Below are positions 1-6,439 of a stretch of 29,191 nucleotides of DNA, in pieces. Positions within the stretch are counted from its first letter, which is position 1. Every line of letters starts with the position of its first letter. The position numbers were made by a program, and so were the translations under genes. Under the pieces are notes generated by a model. That model saw only the letters and a list, made by a program, of their open reading frames with translations. It was not told the origin of the DNA and did no database searches. This stretch comes from a virus, in the IMG/VR virus record IMGVR_UViG_3300032288_006360, positions 1 to 29,191 of that record. One strand, 5' to 3'.

Positions 1-657
1 AAGTCAGGAGTCGTCATGCTTTGCTATCCTTCGAACCCGACAGGGTATTGTCCTGATGTGGAGACTATCAAAGGATTTTTGATAAGGTCCCGAGAAGCTG
101 GAGTGACTGTGGTATTGGATCTTCCATACTACTATCTGTTCAGCGACATGAATGACGGGCTATGCGATTTCTTCTTCGAGAACGTGATAGTCGTCTCGTC
201 TTTTTCAAAGTCTATAGGCCTTTCAGGATACAGGGTAGGGTATATCTCTACGAAAAGCGACGCGCTGTATCAGACATTGAGAATAAGATCGCTGTATAAA
301 TACAATTCCATTTCGACCATTCCGCAGAACATAGTCTGCGCTCTTCTTAAAGAAAAGAAGTCGATCGCCGAATATAGGCGCAAGACCGCGGACAGCATTA
401 GGAAGAACATAATGGTTCTAGAGATGAACGGCCTTCTTTTCGACGAGTATCCAAGCATTCCCACAGGACCTTTCGCGGTAGTCAAAGTTTCCTATGACGA
501 GCTTTTGAAGAACAGGATATCGAGCGTGCCTTTGAGCAAGTTTTCTCTGAACAGGCAGCTGAAGCATGAAAACTGCAGCCGGATATCGGTGGCGGTCGAC
601 CACAAAGTATTCTGGGAGTATTTCGAGAAGATGCTGTCTAAAGAAAAAGCCGCTTAA
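1..657 (+). CDS. PLP-dependent aminotransferase, class I/II (5'-truncated by window edge)
   Basis: The reading frame is open to base 1, so the N-terminal part lies outside the window; the first Met codon at 16 is internal. Visible fold-type I hallmarks are the NPTG motif about 12 residues in, the Asp-x-x-Tyr region (DLPYYY) that contacts the PLP pyridine nitrogen and ring oxygen, and the PLP-lysine signature SFSKSIGLSGYRVGY, with the Schiff-base lysine codon at 208-210. The C-terminal RISVAVDH segment fits the substrate-carboxylate arginine region, so the 3' end looks intact. Family enzymes transfer amino groups between amino acids and 2-oxo acids in the cytoplasm; substrate cannot be told here (aspartate-type or LL-DAP-type are both possible). 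It has no obvious pathway partner in view. Its stop codon sits inside a terminator hairpin shared with the convergent gene. Family call is firm, role in infection is unknown. Confidence 0.88.
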   Translation, partial: KSGVVMLCYPSNPTGYCPDVETIKGFLIRSREAGVTVVLDLPYYYLFSDMNDGLCDFFFENVIVVSSFSKSIGLSGYRVGYISTKSDALYQTLRIRSLYKYNSISTIPQNIVCALLKEKKSIAEYRRKTADSIRKNIMVLEMNGLLFDEYPSIPTGPFAVVKVSYDELLKNRISSVPLSKFSLNRQLKHENCSRISVAVDHKVFWEYFEKMLSKEKAA

Positions 658-668
658 TAAGCGGCTTT
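646..668. terminator. Bidirectional hairpin terminator with embedded stop codon
   Basis: Perfect 11-bp inverted repeat AAAGCCGCTTA / TAAGCGGCTTT around a single central A, with A-rich and T-rich flanks usable from either side. The aminotransferase stop codon (655-657) lies inside it. It separates convergent genes ending at 657 and 693. Confidence 0.85.
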
Positions 669-692
669 CTTATTCGTTATCGACTAATCGAG

Positions 693-998
693 TTAGCACA
701 TATTCTCGGTCTCATCTTGAAACAAGAATATCTGCTCTTGATACCACGAGACATTGTCATAGTTTTTTCTTTCATTCTCTGTAAAGTTCTTTACAAGCTG
801 CTCGACTCTTTCTTTCTGGCTTCCGCTTCTTTTGTCAAAAACATCTTTGTGCCAAAAGTTCATATAGCAGTATGAATATCCTATTTCCGAAAGCATCAGC
901 TGTCTTAATTCTTTTGTTGTTTTTGGTAAATATTCGTATGTTTTTGGGTCGTCTAAATCAACCTCATCTCCAAAAGGACTGCAGACAAATTTTCTCAT
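693..998 (-). CDS. Hypothetical phage protein, 101 aa
   Basis: The product is not recognised. I chose the ATG at 998 because the upstream extension would overlap the preceding UvsY-like gene (stop at 1013), and because the 14-base gap holds an A-rich leader (AAATACAAAAATG) of the type used elsewhere in this window. The protein is acidic and aromatic-rich, with DDPKTYEYLPKTTKELRQLM near its N-terminus, a GYSYCYMNFWHK stretch in the middle and a C-terminal NMC. No membrane segment or signal peptide is visible. It is the last gene of a three-gene minus-strand run that ends at the hairpin at 646-668. Base composition is somewhat more AT-rich than the UvsY-like gene before it, so it may be a later acquisition. 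Reality of the gene is supported by its spacing and leader rather than by homology. Confidence 0.65.
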   Translation of the reverse strand: MRKFVCSPFGDEVDLDDPKTYEYLPKTTKELRQLMLSEIGYSYCYMNFWHKDVFDKRSGSQKERVEQLVKNFTENERKNYDNVSWYQEQIFLFQDETENMC

Positions 999-1012
999 TT
1001 TTGTATTTATTT

Positions 1013-1507
1013 TTATTTTCCTAAATAGTTCATCAGCTCGATCATATTCTTTATAGAGTATCCGAAAGCTTCTAAGTTCTTTACCGTGTCTCTGAGAAAG
1101 GTTATGTAGGATTCGATCAGCTCTATGCATCTTTCGTTTTCCGCGATATGTGCGTCTATGAGTATCGCTTTCTCTCCCATGTTGGTCTTTACCTGGAATC
1201 CTATCGCGTAGAAGACGAACTTGTCTTGCCTTAGCTTCTTTATCTTAGTAGTTTCCTTGCTCCTTTTGTTCAGGAAGAAGTTTATGTTCTCGTTTATCTG
1301 CTGCCTGAAGGAAAGCGCGGTAGACTGCGCGTCCAGTATGTATTTCGAGTTCGAAGGGTTCGATAGGTCTGTCGTAAGCGCCTTGAAGAGGGGATCTACC
1401 TGCTTGTTCCATTCGGCTCTCTTGTCGTTGAAGAGCTCTTCGAGCCTGTCGTTTGTTTCTTTGGTCTTCTGTATTCTGTCTAGTTCTTCTTGATTATAGA
1501 GATTCAT
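1013..1507 (-). CDS. uvsY: UvsY-like recombination mediator
   Basis: A 164-residue, highly charged helical protein. Its C-terminal segment, ITFLRDTVKNLEAFGYSIKN followed by MIELMNYLGK, matches the pattern of the T4 UvsY C-terminus (LDAIKSRGFAIKHIQDMRAF then a final GK): same spacing of the G-[FY]-[AS]-I-K core and the terminal GK. In T4, UvsY is a hexameric mediator that helps the UvsX recombinase load on gp32-coated single-stranded DNA during recombination-dependent replication. The homologue here is longer than the 137-residue T4 protein, the extra length being N-terminal (residues 1-30, coiled-coil-like). It overlaps the upstream gene by 14 bases and is probably cotranscribed and coupled with it. 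A gp47-like nuclease elsewhere in the window fits the same recombination system. The call rests on the C-terminal pattern and context, not on a profile search. Confidence 0.62.
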   Translation of the reverse strand: MNLYNQEELDRIQKTKETNDRLEELFNDKRAEWNKQVDPLFKALTTDLSNPSNSKYILDAQSTALSFRQQINENINFFLNKRSKETTKIKKLRQDKFVFYAIGFQVKTNMGEKAILIDAHIAENERCIELIESYITFLRDTVKNLEAFGYSIKNMIELMNYLGK

Positions 1508-1922
1508 CTTCTTCGTCGAATATTTTTTTCATCTTCCATTCTCTATGGATGTCTTTGTTGTGGCACCCGGCCAGCGTATTCTCTATCATTTCCCTGAAGT
1601 CGGACTTCAGGCTTTTTGATATGTGCTCTTCTATTATGTCACACCACTTTTTCAGCAGAGCTGTGTCTTCTATCGTTATCTGAGATATGCTGGTAGTATC
1701 CGAGCTGAATACCACGCATTCGTTTCTGCAGTCGAAGTGTATGCTAAGCCTTCCCAAAGAAACTCCCCAGTGCTGGCTTTTCGATTTTGGCGGTTCGCCG
1801 TCTATGTTGAATGTTATCCAATAGTTTTTGTGTCCGTATTTTATGTCCTTCTCTATCGTTACTCGCTCGTCGTCTTTATGATCCATCATGAAGCTGATGA
1901 ATTCGTCTATCTCTTGTATCAT
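1494..1922 (-). CDS. Hypothetical phage protein, 142 aa
   Basis: Not recognised. A soluble acidic protein whose middle (YWITFNIDGEPPKSKSQHWG, then SLGRLSIHFDCRNECVVFSS) looks like alternating beta strands, followed by a helical C-terminus rich in Glu/Lys/Asp. No signal peptide or membrane helix is visible. It is the first gene of a minus-strand run; its last 14 bases overlap the start of the UvsY-like gene, which suggests translational coupling and possibly a linked role in recombination or replication. The start at 1922 follows a region (1923-1980) that lies just after the terminator of the preceding gene, so a promoter for this run must sit there. I cannot assign a function. Confidence 0.75.
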   Translation of the reverse strand: MIQEIDEFISFMMDHKDDERVTIEKDIKYGHKNYWITFNIDGEPPKSKSQHWGVSLGRLSIHFDCRNECVVFSSDTTSISQITIEDTALLKKWCDIIEEHISKSLKSDFREMIENTLAGCHNKDIHREWKMKKIFDEEDESL

Positions 1923-1982
1923 CGTCTCGTATTTTTAGTTCTATCTTATTCTATATAAATATGAGCTGAATGTTTAAAAAAA

Positions 1983-2002
1983 ATCCTCTCGAATGAGAGG
2001 AT
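1983..2002 (-). terminator. Rho-independent terminator of the homing endonuclease gene
   Basis: Inverted repeat ATCCTCTC / GAGAGGAT with a 4-base loop. On the minus strand it is followed by an uninterrupted T run (complement of the A run at 1976-1983). It ends the minus-strand run that contains the GIY-YIG gene, so the 1922 gene must have its own promoter. Confidence 0.8.
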
Positions 2003-2046
2003 CTTCTATTATTACTATTATTAATTGAAACGGATATTCAATATTA

Positions 2047-2718
2047 TTAATCAACATCGGTTATTATATACCTTTTCATTAGTTTATAGTTATTCTTACA
2101 CATTCTTACATTTGATGGTTTTGCATTCAACTTTAGTGCACACTCTTTTGAGTTTTTAAAAAATAAAACATCATCTGTAAATGTATCAACTACTTTTATA
2201 TGTTTTTTACTATTTGATTCAATCTGTTTTTTTATATAATCTTCTGTTTGTAGTTTACCACCATAATTTGGATTATTAGATTCTTTTGAACTATTTGATA
2301 TCTTCTTCAAAGATTCTTCTGTATGTTTTTTGCCATAAAACGTGTTTTTCTCGCCTTTTTGGTTTTCTGACATTTTATCTATTGTTTCTTTCGACCATAC
2401 CATTTTCTTACTTTTGGTGGATGTTAAAAAACAATTTAATCCATTTTCAACACTATTATAAAATTCTTGATAATATCTCTCTCTTTCCAATAAAGTATCA
2501 ATATCACATAATTCGATAATTTCTATTTTATGATTCTCCGGAAGATATTTAATGAGAGATCTATATATCGCTCTCTGTCCTTTAACTCTGTTTGGATTTA
2601 AATAGTATGCACATCTATTTTTTAGATTTTTTGCTTCTCCGATATATATTCTACCCGTAGGTGAGGTTATCTTATAGATGCCTGAAGACTCCGGTAAAAA
2701 TTTAATATCATCTATCAT
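2047..2718 (-). CDS. GIY-YIG homing endonuclease with NUMOD-type DNA-binding repeats
   Basis: A 223-residue protein. The N-terminal GIY-YIG nuclease domain shows G-I-Y at residues 13-15, Y-I-G at 25-27 and the catalytic Arg at 35 (LKNR). After about residue 105 come NUMOD3-like repeats (KMSENQKGEKNTFYGKKHTE, then NPNYGG and TEDYIKKQIE), and a C-terminal NUMOD1/IENR1-like helix-turn-helix segment (FFKNSKECALKLN). This is the usual arrangement of free-standing phage homing endonucleases: the nuclease cuts a cognate site and the modular tail binds DNA. Its ATG overlaps the stop of the upstream gene as ATGA, and it ends just before a strong terminator. The gene is markedly AT-rich: a 60-base window at 2221-2280 has 14 G/C, against 29 at 3181-3240 in the next gene. 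That points to recent transfer. Confidence 0.9.
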   Translation of the reverse strand: MIDDIKFLPESSGIYKITSPTGRIYIGEAKNLKNRCAYYLNPNRVKGQRAIYRSLIKYLPENHKIEIIELCDIDTLLERERYYQEFYNSVENGLNCFLTSTKSKKMVWSKETIDKMSENQKGEKNTFYGKKHTEESLKKISNSSKESNNPNYGGKLQTEDYIKKQIESNSKKHIKVVDTFTDDVLFFKNSKECALKLNAKPSNVRMCKNNYKLMKRYIITDVD

Positions 2719-3110
2719 TTTATATCTGAGCTTTCTATTAGTGTGTATGTAAAAGAATTCCCATGAATCTTTGCTGCTTTCTTACAGATTTTCATAAACT
2801 CATCAAAATCTTTTGCTCTTTTAAAAACGCTACATCCTGCGGACCAATTTTCTACCCATGTAGAATCTTGTCCTGCTTTATGAATATTTATACCATAGAT
2901 ACCTTCAGTTATTTTATCTTCATTATATTCTAAATCAAGGTCACTGTCTCTATAAACTTTAACTGGTTTTTGCTGACATATTGCTTCATATTTTCCTTGG
3001 TGTAAACGTATTGTATGAGATCCTCTATATTGGTTAGGTACTAATCTAGCACAACCTCCGGTAATGCCCATCTTTTCCCATTCTAGCATTGATTTTTTTC
3101 CTGGGTCTGT
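2047..3110. other. AT-rich island: homing endonuclease plus 3' half of neighbouring gene
   Basis: Base composition and codon choice change sharply near 3110, inside the L,D-transpeptidase-like gene. Counted 60-base windows: 2221-2280 has 14 G/C, 2941-3000 has 20, 3181-3240 has 29. The island covers the whole GIY-YIG gene and the catalytic half of its upstream neighbour, as expected for co-conversion of flanking sequence during homing or for a recombination event that replaced both. Confidence 0.65.
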
Positions 3111-3320
3111 CGTCGCTGCCCAAATGAAGAACTTCCATTCTCCGTTTTCCTTGTAGGATACTGTAAGGTAGTCGTCGAAGACGTTCGTGACTTTCTTTCC
3201 GGTAGACGCGTTTCTTACTCCGACGATGTTCACGTCGAATCCTTTGTTCGACGCGTCGTCAAACCATACGTATTTTTTTGATTTTACCGCGGCCTCAATC
3301 TGCTCTCTTGTATAAGACAT
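2715..3320 (-). CDS. L,D-transpeptidase (YkuD)-like cell-wall protein, mosaic gene
   Basis: Start chosen at 3320 (201 aa): it follows an A-rich leader (ACAATATTTAAAAATG) and avoids overlap with the upstream gene. The C-terminal half carries H147 in GINIHKAGQDS and S160-A-G-C163 in WSAGCSVF. This H-x15-C arrangement with S-x-G-C resembles the catalytic His/Cys of the YkuD L,D-transpeptidase fold, whose members act on peptidoglycan stem peptides; several phages carry such proteins in lysis or structural regions. The exact YkuD SHGC signature is not present, so activity is uncertain and a peptidase-like role is possible. No signal peptide is seen. The first about 70 codons have genome-typical composition (GAC, GTC, TCG codons), whereas the rest, from about base 3110 downward, is AT-rich and uses CGT and TTA codons, matching the adjacent homing endonuclease gene. 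Confidence 0.55.
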   Translation of the reverse strand: MSYTREQIEAAVKSKKYVWFDDASNKGFDVNIVGVRNASTGKKVTNVFDDYLTVSYKENGEWKFFIWAATTDPGKKSMLEWEKMGITGGCARLVPNQYRGSHTIRLHQGKYEAICQQKPVKVYRDSDLDLEYNEDKITEGIYGINIHKAGQDSTWVENWSAGCSVFKRAKDFDEFMKICKKAAKIHGNSFTYTLIESSDIK

Positions 3321-3336
3321 TTTTAAATATTGTTTT

Positions 3337-3906
3337 TTATAGGCTGAAATCTTCGAAGCCTTTGATATTTTCGCCATCTCTATATGTGGCGTCATGCGCT
3401 GAGTGAGATGATTCCGGTCCGCCCAATAGAGGCTTTTCTTCGTGATTGTGCGCTGGCTCTTCATGTCCTGCCAAGAAGTTGAATACTTCCTCGACATCGT
3501 CTTTTGATGTCGCTATGTGGTCTAACGCCCAGTTGTGCTCTGACAATATGGAGTCTACTTCTGATTCGTCCATCTCCAGCATCTCGTCTACAAGCCTCTT
3601 GATTGTCTTCAGGTTTCCGAAGAACATGTAGTTCTGAGTCTCTTGATGCTCTTTCAGAGACCTTAGAGTCTTTGCCAATTCCAATCTTCTTTTTTTAGTA
3701 GCATCCTTTTTGTCAAGCTGAGTTCCTGGCTTTTCCTTGTCTTTGTCTTTAGCCTTCAGCTTGTTGATTTCCTCTTGGATCTCTTTTTTCGTAAGCTTTT
3801 CGCCTTCTTCTTTTCCTAAAGACTTTTTAAGCGCGCCTGGGTGCTTGATCGCGTCTTTGATCCATTTTTTCTCTTCATTGAAAGAGCCGAAACTTTTTAT
3901 TTCCAT
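3337..3906 (-). CDS. Hypothetical phage protein with KHPGAL motif and C-terminal FEDFS tail
   Basis: A 189-residue, highly charged helical protein. It opens with MEIKSFGSFNEEKKW and then AIKHPGALKKSLG, a Lys-x-Pro-Gly-Ala-Leu type segment that I associate with phage proteins of unknown function. A Lys/Glu-rich coiled-coil-like region follows (about residues 35-95), then a His-rich acidic linker (AHNHEE, SSHSAHD), and the protein ends in ENIKGFEDFSL. Nearly the same peptide (IKKFEDFSLE) occurs inside the protein encoded at 26240-27235, and the N-terminal SFNEE resembles the FIxEE tags of the PPK2 and of the 88-residue protein at 13489. The gene sits between PPK2 (15-base gap with an A-rich leader) and the L,D-transpeptidase-like gene. 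A head-associated or packaged role is an inference only. Confidence 0.7.
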   Translation of the reverse strand: MEIKSFGSFNEEKKWIKDAIKHPGALKKSLGKEEGEKLTKKEIQEEINKLKAKDKDKEKPGTQLDKKDATKKRRLELAKTLRSLKEHQETQNYMFFGNLKTIKRLVDEMLEMDESEVDSILSEHNWALDHIATSKDDVEEVFNFLAGHEEPAHNHEEKPLLGGPESSHSAHDATYRDGENIKGFEDFSL

Positions 3907-3921
3907 TTTTGCTTGTTTTTT

Positions 3922-5082
3922 TTATTTAAGCACGTTTACTACTTCTGGGTAGTATCTGCATATATTTTCATTCTTTCCTTCGTAAGGAATCGCGGAAAGC
4001 ACGTATCTCATCGCGTTGAGCCTTCCTATCTTCTTGTCGTTAGAGTTTATTATGACCCAAGGAGACGTCCTGCTCGAAGTCGTGTTGAACATCTGGTTCT
4101 TGTAGTGTCCGATCACCTCCCATTTGTCTACGACCTTTGCGTCGTTAGGAGAGAACTTCCAGTATTTGAGAGGGCTTTGCTGCCTTATGTCGAATCTCTT
4201 CAGCTGCTTCTCTTTTGTTATAGAGAACCAGAACTTGATGAGGCTAAGCCCTTGTCTTTTTATCATCTTCTCTTCCCATGCCAGCACTTTGTCCATGAAG
4301 TCCTTATACTGATCTTCCGTGCAGTAGCCCATCGCTGGCTCTACTACCGCCCTGTTGTACCAAGACCTGTCGAAGAATACTATCTCGCCTTCTTTAGGCA
4401 TGTGCGCTTCGTATCTGGCGAACCAGTTTTCCTTTTCCTCTGGAGTAGGAACTCCAAGCGCGACGACCCTGAATCCTTTTGGGTTCAGATACTCGATGAA
4501 TCTCTTTATGGTAGATCCCTTTCCTGCTGAATCCCTTCCTTCGAATACTATGGCGATCTTCTTTCCGTTCTTTATGACCCATTCCTGAAGCTTCAGAAGC
4601 TCTACCTGTATCTGGTACTTCTCTGCTTCGTAGTCTCTTCTTGTCAGTATGGATCTTTCGCCTTCGAATTCGTCGAAGTGCTGCGCCTGAGCTCCTGTCC
4701 TGATGACGGATATCCTGCTGTCTATGGTCCTTGCGAAGTCGTCGAACTGGCTTCTTATGTTCTTCTTTGTGTCTCTTCTCTTGAGCTCCATAAGCTGGTT
4801 GACTTTCCTTAGAAGAGTTTCTATGTTGAGGTCTTGTATGACTTCTGGAGTGAACTCGTTGTTGAGCTCTCTCATCATTATGTCTACTTCGATCTTGTCG
4901 AATCCTTTGTATGATATGGTGTTGGTCCTCATGTCATAGACGATGTTGTCTAATATAGACCTTTTGTATTCCGCGAGGCGACCGAGCAGGTTTCTCTTGA
5001 TCCGATCTACGTTTTCAGGATCCATCTTGTCGATCCTAAGCTCTTCTTTTATGAAATCCAAGAATTTGCGCAAATTCTTCAT
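3922..5082 (-). CDS. ppk2: Polyphosphate kinase 2 (PPK2) family phosphotransferase with N-terminal extension
   Basis: 386 residues. The PPK2 core spans roughly residues 135-385: Walker A EGRDSAGKGS (181-190), Walker B-type FFDRSWYNRAVVEP (236-249), and the lid segment RFDIRQQSPLKYWKFS (about 296-311). PPK2 enzymes move phosphate between inorganic polyphosphate and nucleotides, most often making NTP from NDP (or NDP from NMP in other classes) in the cytoplasm. Typical one-domain PPK2 proteins are about 270-300 residues; here some 130 residues are added in front, mostly charged helices. The first residues, MKNLRKFLDFIKEE, contain F-I-x-E as in the T4 capsid-targeting peptide MKTYQEFIAE, so packaging into the head is possible. 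It follows the WYL-like gene after a 39-base gap that contains the motif TTAATATATA. A phage nucleotide-supply role is the simplest reading. Family assignment is firm. Confidence 0.95.
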   Translation of the reverse strand: MKNLRKFLDFIKEELRIDKMDPENVDRIKRNLLGRLAEYKRSILDNIVYDMRTNTISYKGFDKIEVDIMMRELNNEFTPEVIQDLNIETLLRKVNQLMELKRRDTKKNIRSQFDDFARTIDSRISVIRTGAQAQHFDEFEGERSILTRRDYEAEKYQIQVELLKLQEWVIKNGKKIAIVFEGRDSAGKGSTIKRFIEYLNPKGFRVVALGVPTPEEKENWFARYEAHMPKEGEIVFFDRSWYNRAVVEPAMGYCTEDQYKDFMDKVLAWEEKMIKRQGLSLIKFWFSITKEKQLKRFDIRQQSPLKYWKFSPNDAKVVDKWEVIGHYKNQMFNTTSSRTSPWVIINSNDKKIGRLNAMRYVLSAIPYEGKNENICRYYPEVVNVLK

Positions 5083-5101
5083 TTTTGGAATGGTTTTCTT
5101 T

Positions 5102-5111
5102 TATATATTAA
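5102..5111 (-). promoter_or_regulatory. TTAATATATA motif, candidate phage promoter (PPK2)
   Basis: Exact TTAATATATA on the minus strand, 19 bases upstream of the PPK2 start at 5082. The same motif heads several other transcription units in the window. Promoter function is inferred from recurrence and placement. Confidence 0.5.
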
Positions 5112-5121
5112 AAGAGGAAAG

Positions 5122-6021
5122 CTATATTTTCTTGTCGAACAGATATAGGTCGTATAGCGTGTTGCCTTTGACGTTCTTTATGTTCTTCAGCACCTGTCCT
5201 GTCACGGAGTCCAGAACTTTGAAGACGCCTAGCTGCGTTCCTTTGTCGGTCTGAACCTTGACTGTGTTTCCTGGCTGGCCTAAAGCACCCAGAACTGCCA
5301 GATATTTGCTTCCGTATACGCTTTTCAAGAAGGACATCCTTAGAGTAGACGTGTCTTTTATGTTGCTTACATAGGGATTTTCCATCGCCTTCGTAAGGTC
5401 GAGCTGCGTCTCGGTGTCTTTGGCGACTATGGTGGCGAACTTCCTGTCGTCTCCGAGAGTGACTTCTTCCCTGTTCTGTATCTTGTTTTGGCTGACTAGG
5501 TTCTGCTGGTTTCTCCTTATCTCGTTGAAGTCTGCTCTGGCGATTATCCCGCCGCGCATTCCTTTGTCGTTCATGTTGTAGCCGGCTGGGGCCAGCCTGT
5601 AGAACGATCCGGTGAATGTCATAGAAAGTATCCTGTCTGTCCTGAAAAGCCTCCAGATCTTGTTTATGTGCCTTTTCTGAGATACCGACCATCCGTTTAG
5701 ATGCCAGCCTCTCAATAGAGTCTTTCCCTTAGAAGACCTTCCTATTACCATAGGATATATGACCCTCTCATGCCCGGCGAAATGCGAGTCTTCTTCTCCT
5801 TTGTAGTTGATGAGGAATACCATTCCGTATTTGATTGCCTTTATCATAGTCTGCTCGTTGTACTTGATGGGCTCGTTGATAGGTATGTTGGCTATGTCCT
5901 TTACGTTCTTCAGTGAGAACCTAGGTATGAACTCGTTGTCTTCGACAAGCTCGTAACGCTCTTTGACGACGAATTCCACGGGCTTCGTGTTGTAGTATGC
6001 TCTTGTTTGCGCTAGGTTCAT
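5122..6021 (-). CDS. WYL-domain-like phage protein, 299 aa
   Basis: Start placed at 6021 (MNLAQTRAYY); an in-frame ATG at 6114 would add 31 hydrophobic and low-complexity residues translated from the terminator region and is unlikely. Residues about 50-140 resemble a WYL domain: AIKYGMVFLINYKG, then RVIYPMVIGRSSKGKTLLRG, HLNGWSVS and KIWRLFRTDRILSMTF, which follow the family order of a beta strand ending in Y, an R-x-I-x-P strand, and a final F-R-x-D-R-I strand. WYL domains bind ligands or nucleic acids and are common in Bacteroidota regulators, but no helix-turn-helix is visible here. The C-terminal 150 residues (TDKGTQLGVFKVLDSVTG and others) are unfamiliar. It sits immediately upstream of PPK2. 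A structural or packaged role is as possible as a regulatory one. Confidence 0.6.
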   Translation of the reverse strand: MNLAQTRAYYNTKPVEFVVKERYELVEDNEFIPRFSLKNVKDIANIPINEPIKYNEQTMIKAIKYGMVFLINYKGEEDSHFAGHERVIYPMVIGRSSKGKTLLRGWHLNGWSVSQKRHINKIWRLFRTDRILSMTFTGSFYRLAPAGYNMNDKGMRGGIIARADFNEIRRNQQNLVSQNKIQNREEVTLGDDRKFATIVAKDTETQLDLTKAMENPYVSNIKDTSTLRMSFLKSVYGSKYLAVLGALGQPGNTVKVQTDKGTQLGVFKVLDSVTGQVLKNIKNVKGNTLYDLYLFDKKI

Positions 6022-6025
6022 AAGG

Positions 6026-6035
6026 TATATATTAA
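6026..6035 (-). promoter_or_regulatory. TTAATATATACC motif just upstream of the WYL-like gene
   Basis: Exact TTAATATATA (followed by CC) on the minus strand, but only 4 bases before the ATG at 6021. If it is a promoter element, the transcript would be leaderless or the true start lies further in; otherwise it is a different kind of site. Confidence 0.35.
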
Positions 6036-6073
6036 TTCTTATGTATATATAAAATTCGGCGGACGCGAAATAA

Positions 6074-6107
6074 AAAAGCGAGGACGCATTTGATGCTCCT
6101 CGCTTTT
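6074..6107 (-). terminator. Strong hairpin terminator after the lipoprotein gene
   Basis: Stem AAAAGCGAGGA / TCCTCGCTTTT extended inward by GCAT / ATGC with a TTG loop. On the minus strand it ends in a T run (complement of 6072-6077). It lies 31 bases after the lipoprotein stop and separates that gene from the WYL-like gene. Confidence 0.85.
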
Positions 6108-6138
6108 CCAACATTTCCGTTGTAACCCTCTGCGCCGA

Positions 6139-6324
6139 TTACTTAACTGCTTCAACAGCTTTTGCGGTATCAGCGACTGCTACTGAAGTAGTTGCTACTG
6201 CAGCTGTATCTACAGCTGCTGCAACCGCAGTAGAGTCAGTCTTCGCAGCTTCTTCAGCTGGAGCGTGTCCGCCGCAAGATACGAGTACCACAGATGCGAT
6301 TACTAAAAATAATGCTTTTTTCAT
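6139..6324 (-). CDS. Small Ala/Thr/Val-rich lipoprotein, 61 aa
   Basis: Start chosen at 6324 (MKKALFLVIASVVLVSC), since the longer in-frame extension to 6471 is low-complexity and crosses the divergent promoter region. Residues 1-16 form a type II signal peptide with lipobox LVSC; Cys17 would be lipidated. The mature part begins GGHAPAEEAAKTD and is a repeat-like string of Ala, Val, Thr and Asp (AAVDTAAVATT, AVADTAKAVEAVK). Bacteroidota genomes are rich in such small lipoproteins. Once made in the infected cell it would be exported and anchored in the inner or outer membrane. Phage lipoproteins of similar size in other systems (for example T5 Llp) block superinfection by masking receptors, which is a possible role, but nothing here proves it. 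It is a single-gene unit with its own terminator. Confidence 0.82.
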   Translation of the reverse strand: MKKALFLVIASVVLVSCGGHAPAEEAAKTDSTAVAAAVDTAAVATTSVAVADTAKAVEAVK

Positions 6325-6404
6325 AATTTTCTGTCTTGTTATTTTTTGTGAGATATATATATTTTCATGAAAGCTTTGTTTTGACAAAAGCGAAAATTTT
6401 TTTT

Positions 6405-6414
6405 TTAATATATA
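6405..6414 (+). promoter_or_regulatory. TTAATATATA motif, candidate promoter of the 6440 gene
   Basis: Exact TTAATATATA followed by GA on the plus strand, 25 bases upstream of the ATG at 6440, within the divergent spacer between the lipoprotein gene and the 247-residue protein gene. Confidence 0.5.
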
Positions 6415-6439
6415 GATATACAACAAAATAATTATTATC

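Noticed and set aside
1952-1960. TATAAATA-like T4 late promoter on the plus strand
   Set aside because: It points into the terminator and antisense to the endonuclease gene, so no plus-strand gene could use it; probably chance in an AT-rich spacer.
3841-4530. 229-residue plus-strand open frame opposite PPK2
   Set aside because: Lies wholly antisense to the clearly conserved PPK2 gene, with Arg/Tyr/Leu-rich low-information translation typical of a shadow frame.
6022-6114. Longer start for the WYL-like gene at 6114
   Set aside because: The added 31 residues would be translated from terminator and promoter-like sequence and have no coding character; the ATG at 6021 is preferred.
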